Below, in pieces: positions 61,868 to 64,000 of a DNA stretch of 64,000 nt; the stretch's first letter is position 1; the number at the start of each line of letters is the position of its first letter. A program made the translations under genes and the position numbers. The notes below the pieces were generated by a model. That model saw nothing but the letters and a program-made list of their open reading frames with translations. It had not been told where the DNA came from and searched no databases. Location of the stretch: contig NZ_KB889671.1 of the NCBI RefSeq assembly GCF_000372745.1, positions 1 through 64,000 on the forward strand, in the 5' to 3' direction. This DNA is from Embleya scabrispora DSM 41855. Its GTDB lineage: Bacteria; Actinomycetota; Actinomycetes; Streptomycetales; Streptomycetaceae.

Positions 61868-62683
61868 CTACTTGGCCGCGCCGAGCGCGATGTCCGACAC
61901 GGCCTCGATCTCGCGGCCCTGCGCGTCCTGCATGTGCAGTGAGCCGCCCACGCTGTAACCGGCGCCGCCCGGGACCTGGATCGTGAAGTACCTGGTGTCG
62001 TTCCCGCCGCCGTAGGCGGCCGTTTTCACGGTGATCGGCGCCTTGTCGTTGTCGAACCTCGCGGTCACCGAGGCCACCTCGGCGGACACCTGGCCGAACG
62101 TGATCGTCCCCAGATACCCGACGCCCGGCCGGTACAGCGCGGTATCGCCGACCGCGACGGAGGCGATTTCCATGGGCTGAACACCCGGCCTCACGGTACT
62201 TCGCAGGTTCGTCGCGCACCACGAGCCGCCCCTGTTGTCCAGGTGCCCGTCGAGGAACACCTCGACCACGTCGCACCGGTACGGAGCGGCCCCCGTCTGC
62301 GGCGTGTTTTGTGGCACGTTCTCCGGCGAGTGCACCAGTTCCCAGCGGTGTCCCGCGAATTCGCCGGTGGCGATCGGGTTCCGCGGGGGCACCTCGGCCT
62401 CGGTGGTGGGCGTTTCGGGCTGCGTGGGAACGCCGGTCGGGGCCGACGGGGCCTGGTGCGCCGGCCCGGTCGCCCGGGTGCTCGATCCGGACAGGGAGGC
62501 CGCGGTCAGCGCCGCGACCGCGATCACCGCGGCGACCGAGGCGCCGATCAGCGCGGTGCGCCGGCGCCGGGCGCGCCGGCCGCCCTGCTCGATCCGGTCG
62601 ATCGGTGCGACGCTCGGTGACAGGTCCTCGACCCCGGCGGCCAATTCGGCCCGTAGCCATGATCCCTGGTCAGGCCCGGTCAT
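61868..62683 (-). CDS. Membrane-anchored protein coupled to SigE-family sigma factor (possible anti-sigma-like partner)
   Basis: This 271-residue protein is read from ATG 62683. It overlaps the sigma stop by 14 bp and has GAGGAG 8 nt upstream. A ~45-residue cytosolic head is followed by a basic R-R-R-R and one membrane helix (I-G-A-S-V-A-A-V-I-A-V-A-A-L-T). A Thr/Pro-rich linker and an extracytoplasmic beta domain with two Cys follow. This architecture and coupling are those of sigma-linked membrane regulators, but no zinc-binding anti-sigma motif was found. The role as sigma partner is inference. Confidence 0.7.
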   Translation of the reverse strand: MTGPDQGSWLRAELAAGVEDLSPSVAPIDRIEQGGRRARRRRTALIGASVAAVIAVAALTAASLSGSSTRATGPAHQAPSAPTGVPTQPETPTTEAEVPPRNPIATGEFAGHRWELVHSPENVPQNTPQTGAAPYRCDVVEVFLDGHLDNRGGSWCATNLRSTVRPGVQPMEIASVAVGDTALYRPGVGYLGTITFGQVSAEVASVTARFDNDKAPITVKTAAYGGGNDTRYFTIQVPGGAGYSVGGSLHMQDAQGREIEAVSDIALGAAK

Positions 62684-63200
62684 CTGCGTACTCCTCGTCT
62701 CGCATGCGGATCCCGGCAAGCCCCGGGTGGGCGCGCAGTCTGGCCAGCCCCTTGGCGGCCTGACTCTTGACGGTGCCGAGTGAGCAGCCGAGAATCCGGG
62801 ACACCTCCGCCTCGGGCAGATCGTCCCAATAGCGCAGCACGACGACCGCGCGCTGACGGACCGGCAGGTCGGCGAGGGCGGTGCGCAACATCTGCCGCTG
62901 GTCGGCCCGGGCGTACGGGTCCTCGCCGATCCGCTGCGGCAGTTCGGCCCGCAACTGCTCGGCCACCCGCCGCTTGCGAAAGCGGCCGGTGTTGGTGTTC
63001 ACCAGGACGCGCCGCACGTAGGCATCCGGATTGTCCGCCTGGCGGACCCGACGCCAGTTCACGTACGTCTTGGTCAACGCGCTTTGTGCGACGTCCTCCG
63101 CGATGGCGTGGTCGCCGGTCAGCAGGTAGGCGGTTCGTACCAGTCCGCGCCAGCGTGACTCCACGAACGCCCGGAACTCCGCGACCTCTTCGGCTTTCAC
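62670..63200 (-). CDS. SigE-family (SigE50/ECF41-like short) RNA polymerase sigma factor
   Basis: This 176-residue protein is read from GTG 63200, 5 nt after GGAGG. Region 2 is at ~8-75 (R-T-A-Y-L-L-T-G-D-H-A-I-A-E-D-V-A-Q, N-P-D-A-Y-V-R-R-V-L-V-N). Region 4 is at ~110-165 (L-P-V-R-Q-R-A-V-V-V-L-R-Y-W-D, L-G-C-S-L-G-T-V-K-S-Q). The A-Y-L-L-T-G-D signature is that of the SigE family common in streptomycetes. It heads the minus-strand cluster 60183-63200, with a membrane protein and two exported proteins. Envelope or extracytoplasmic control of those genes is inferred. Confidence 0.9.
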   Translation of the reverse strand: MKAEEVAEFRAFVESRWRGLVRTAYLLTGDHAIAEDVAQSALTKTYVNWRRVRQADNPDAYVRRVLVNTNTGRFRKRRVAEQLRAELPQRIGEDPYARADQRQMLRTALADLPVRQRAVVVLRYWDDLPEAEVSRILGCSLGTVKSQAAKGLARLRAHPGLAGIRMRDEEYADDRA

Positions 63201-63385
63201 TTGGCCTCCTCCGAACTCACAGAGCACCGACTCGGCGCGGAAGGTTGCCTGCGTACCGATCCTTTCGGACCCGACTTTCGCGAGCGGGCCCGGGGCCACC
63301 CGCCCGGGGGCGAGGGCCAGGGCCGCTCGGGAGGCGGCCAGGGGGCGTCTTCGATCGACGCGGGCGGGATGCGGCCGGCCGCAGG

Positions 63386-63660
63386 GTGACGCCGGACCGC
63401 CGCGTGATCGGCGGTGTGCACGGGGCCGACCTCACGGAGCCGTCGGTGGCCTACGCGACGTTCCACGCACGGGCCGAACCCGGCTGCGACGGGCCGAAGT
63501 CGACGGCCCTGTGGGACGAGGCGCAGGGGCCGTTCTTCCCGGCCGGACCCACCGGCGGCGACTTCGCGCTCGTACGCCTGGTGCCGCCCCGGGTGGAACC
63601 GGTCCGCTTCACCGCCGGTATCCACCCGGACCCGGATGGGCTGGTCTCGGCGGTGTCAAA
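63386..63660 (+). pseudogene. C-terminal remnant of a PPOX-class (pyridoxamine-phosphate-oxidase-like) flavin protein
   Basis: One frame carries A-L-W-D-E-A-Q-G-P-F-F-P-A-G-P and D-F-A-L-V-R-L-V-P-P-R-V-E. This matches, from memory, the A-L-W-x-x-x-x-x-x-F-P-x-G-P-x-x-x-x-x-x-L-x-R-V segment of general-stress/PPOX FMN proteins. The preceding N-terminal half, with the FMN-binding strands, was not found in any frame upstream, and there is no RBS. The gene therefore appears truncated. The frame stays open to 63880, but the family-like part ends near 63660. The rest of the gap from 63201 to 63385 shows only promoter-type sequence for the divergent sigma gene. Confidence 0.45.
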
Positions 63661-63784
63661 GGTGGCGCAGGGGCGGGTGCGTAGGGCGCGGTCGGGCCGG
63701 GAGGTCGAAGGTGCAGCCCTGCTCGACCAACCGGGGCGACAACCGCTCGCAGCCGCAGACGTGCGACACACGGCACGTTACGCA

Positions 63785-63825
63785 CGGCACGGCCCGATCG
63801 GGTGGGTGCCGATCGGGCCGTGCCG
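63785..63825. terminator. Strong hairpin downstream of the right-end gene
   Basis: A perfect 17-bp stem (63785-63801 with 63809-63825) and 7-nt loop lie 33 bp beyond the stop of the minus-strand YgaP-like gene, which it most likely terminates. Confidence 0.85.
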
Positions 63826-63857
63826 GCTTCGTTTCGTTCGGCTCGGGGCGAGTGGGT

Positions 63858-64000
63858 TCAGGGTCGGTCGAGGGCGGTGAGCGTGCCGGCCAGGTCGGGG
63901 GTTTCCGAGGCCGGGCGGTTGTACGGGAGCTTGCCGAGCACGGACGCCATGCCGCACGTGTTGGTGACGGCGGAGAAGATCAGACCGGAGCCGATCGCGC
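63858..64000 (-). CDS. YgaP-like (DUF2892) membrane protein, C-terminal end only
   Basis: Only the last 47 codons are in the window. The A-I-G-S-G-L-I-F-S-A-V-T-N-T-C-G-M-A-S segment followed by L-G-K-L-P-Y-N is the closing part of the inner-membrane domain found in YgaP/DUF2892 proteins. Those often follow a rhodanese domain. Whether a rhodanese domain precedes it cannot be seen. The stop is at 63858, followed by a strong hairpin. Confidence 0.65.
   Translation of the reverse strand, partial: AIGSGLIFSAVTNTCGMASVLGKLPYNRPASETPDLAGTLTALDRP

Overview
The window is about 64 kb of very GC-rich DNA. It has GTG starts, ATGA/GTGA start-stop overlaps, an actinobacterial SigF/SigB-type sigma factor, SigE-family/ECF sigma factors, many TetR and GntR regulators, a SecA2, a type VII secretion (T7SS) locus and DmdR/IdeR-type iron boxes. 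This fits a streptomycete-like actinomycete. The species cannot be named from sequence alone. Gene boundaries below come from codon frame, ribosome binding sites and family recognition by eye. No database search was run.

Layout. (1) 1-11.3 kb is a T7SS locus: a large repeat-bearing, polymorphic-toxin-like protein that runs off the left end, two small secretion-substrate-like proteins, a giant FHA-FtsK/SpoIIIE ATPase (EssC/EccC type), a membrane protein and an ECF sigma factor. A perfect 33-bp inverted repeat lies between the divergent toxin-like and substrate genes. (2) 11.5-25.7 kb is mixed chromosomal content: a broken HxlR regulator next to a quinone-oxidoreductase-like gene, a DUF2127 protein, a TetR/thiolase/SDR lipid-catabolism set, a degenerate PLD-like protein with an unknown C-terminal domain, two GntR regulators, a GT39-like membrane glycosyltransferase, a DUF5360-like remnant, a peroxiredoxin and a secreted S1 protease. 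(3) 25.9-49.0 kb is a catechol siderophore island. It holds a binding lipoprotein, an enterobactin-esterase-like hydrolase, an MFS exporter, MbtH, a dimodular NRPS (C-A-T-C-A-T-TE), an M20 hydrolase, two tandem serine hydrolases, dhbB, dhbE, dhbC and dhbA, and a fused FecCD-type double permease. Four iron boxes mark its promoters. (4) 49.2-55.7 kb has a SigF/SigB-type sigma factor, an SRPBCC protein, secA2, an S4 RNA-binding protein and an APC permease. (5) 56.1-64.0 kb has a GNAT/TetR pair with a clear operator, a TetR facing a TIGR03086/alpha-beta hydrolase pair with a promoter-operator, a SigE-family sigma factor with a linked membrane protein and two secreted proteins, a PPOX-family remnant, and the end of a YgaP-like membrane protein.

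How the genes work together. dhbA, dhbC and dhbB make 2,3-dihydroxybenzoate (DHB), DhbE activates it, and the carrier domain of DhbB delivers it to the NRPS. The first adenylation pocket is acidic, as expected for a basic amino acid. The second reads as a threonine pocket. With a terminal thioesterase and an Fes-like esterase, the expected product is a cyclic trimer of DHB-(basic amino acid)-Thr, of the griseobactin/streptobactin type. The MFS protein would export it. The lipoprotein and fused permease would bring the ferric complex back, and the esterase would open it. The uptake ATPase is not in the window.

The least explained items are the toxin-like protein with its roughly 65-residue repeats and unknown C-terminus, the long inverted repeat beside it, the PLD-like protein at 17.8-19.8 kb, and several low-complexity insertions inside otherwise normal proteins.
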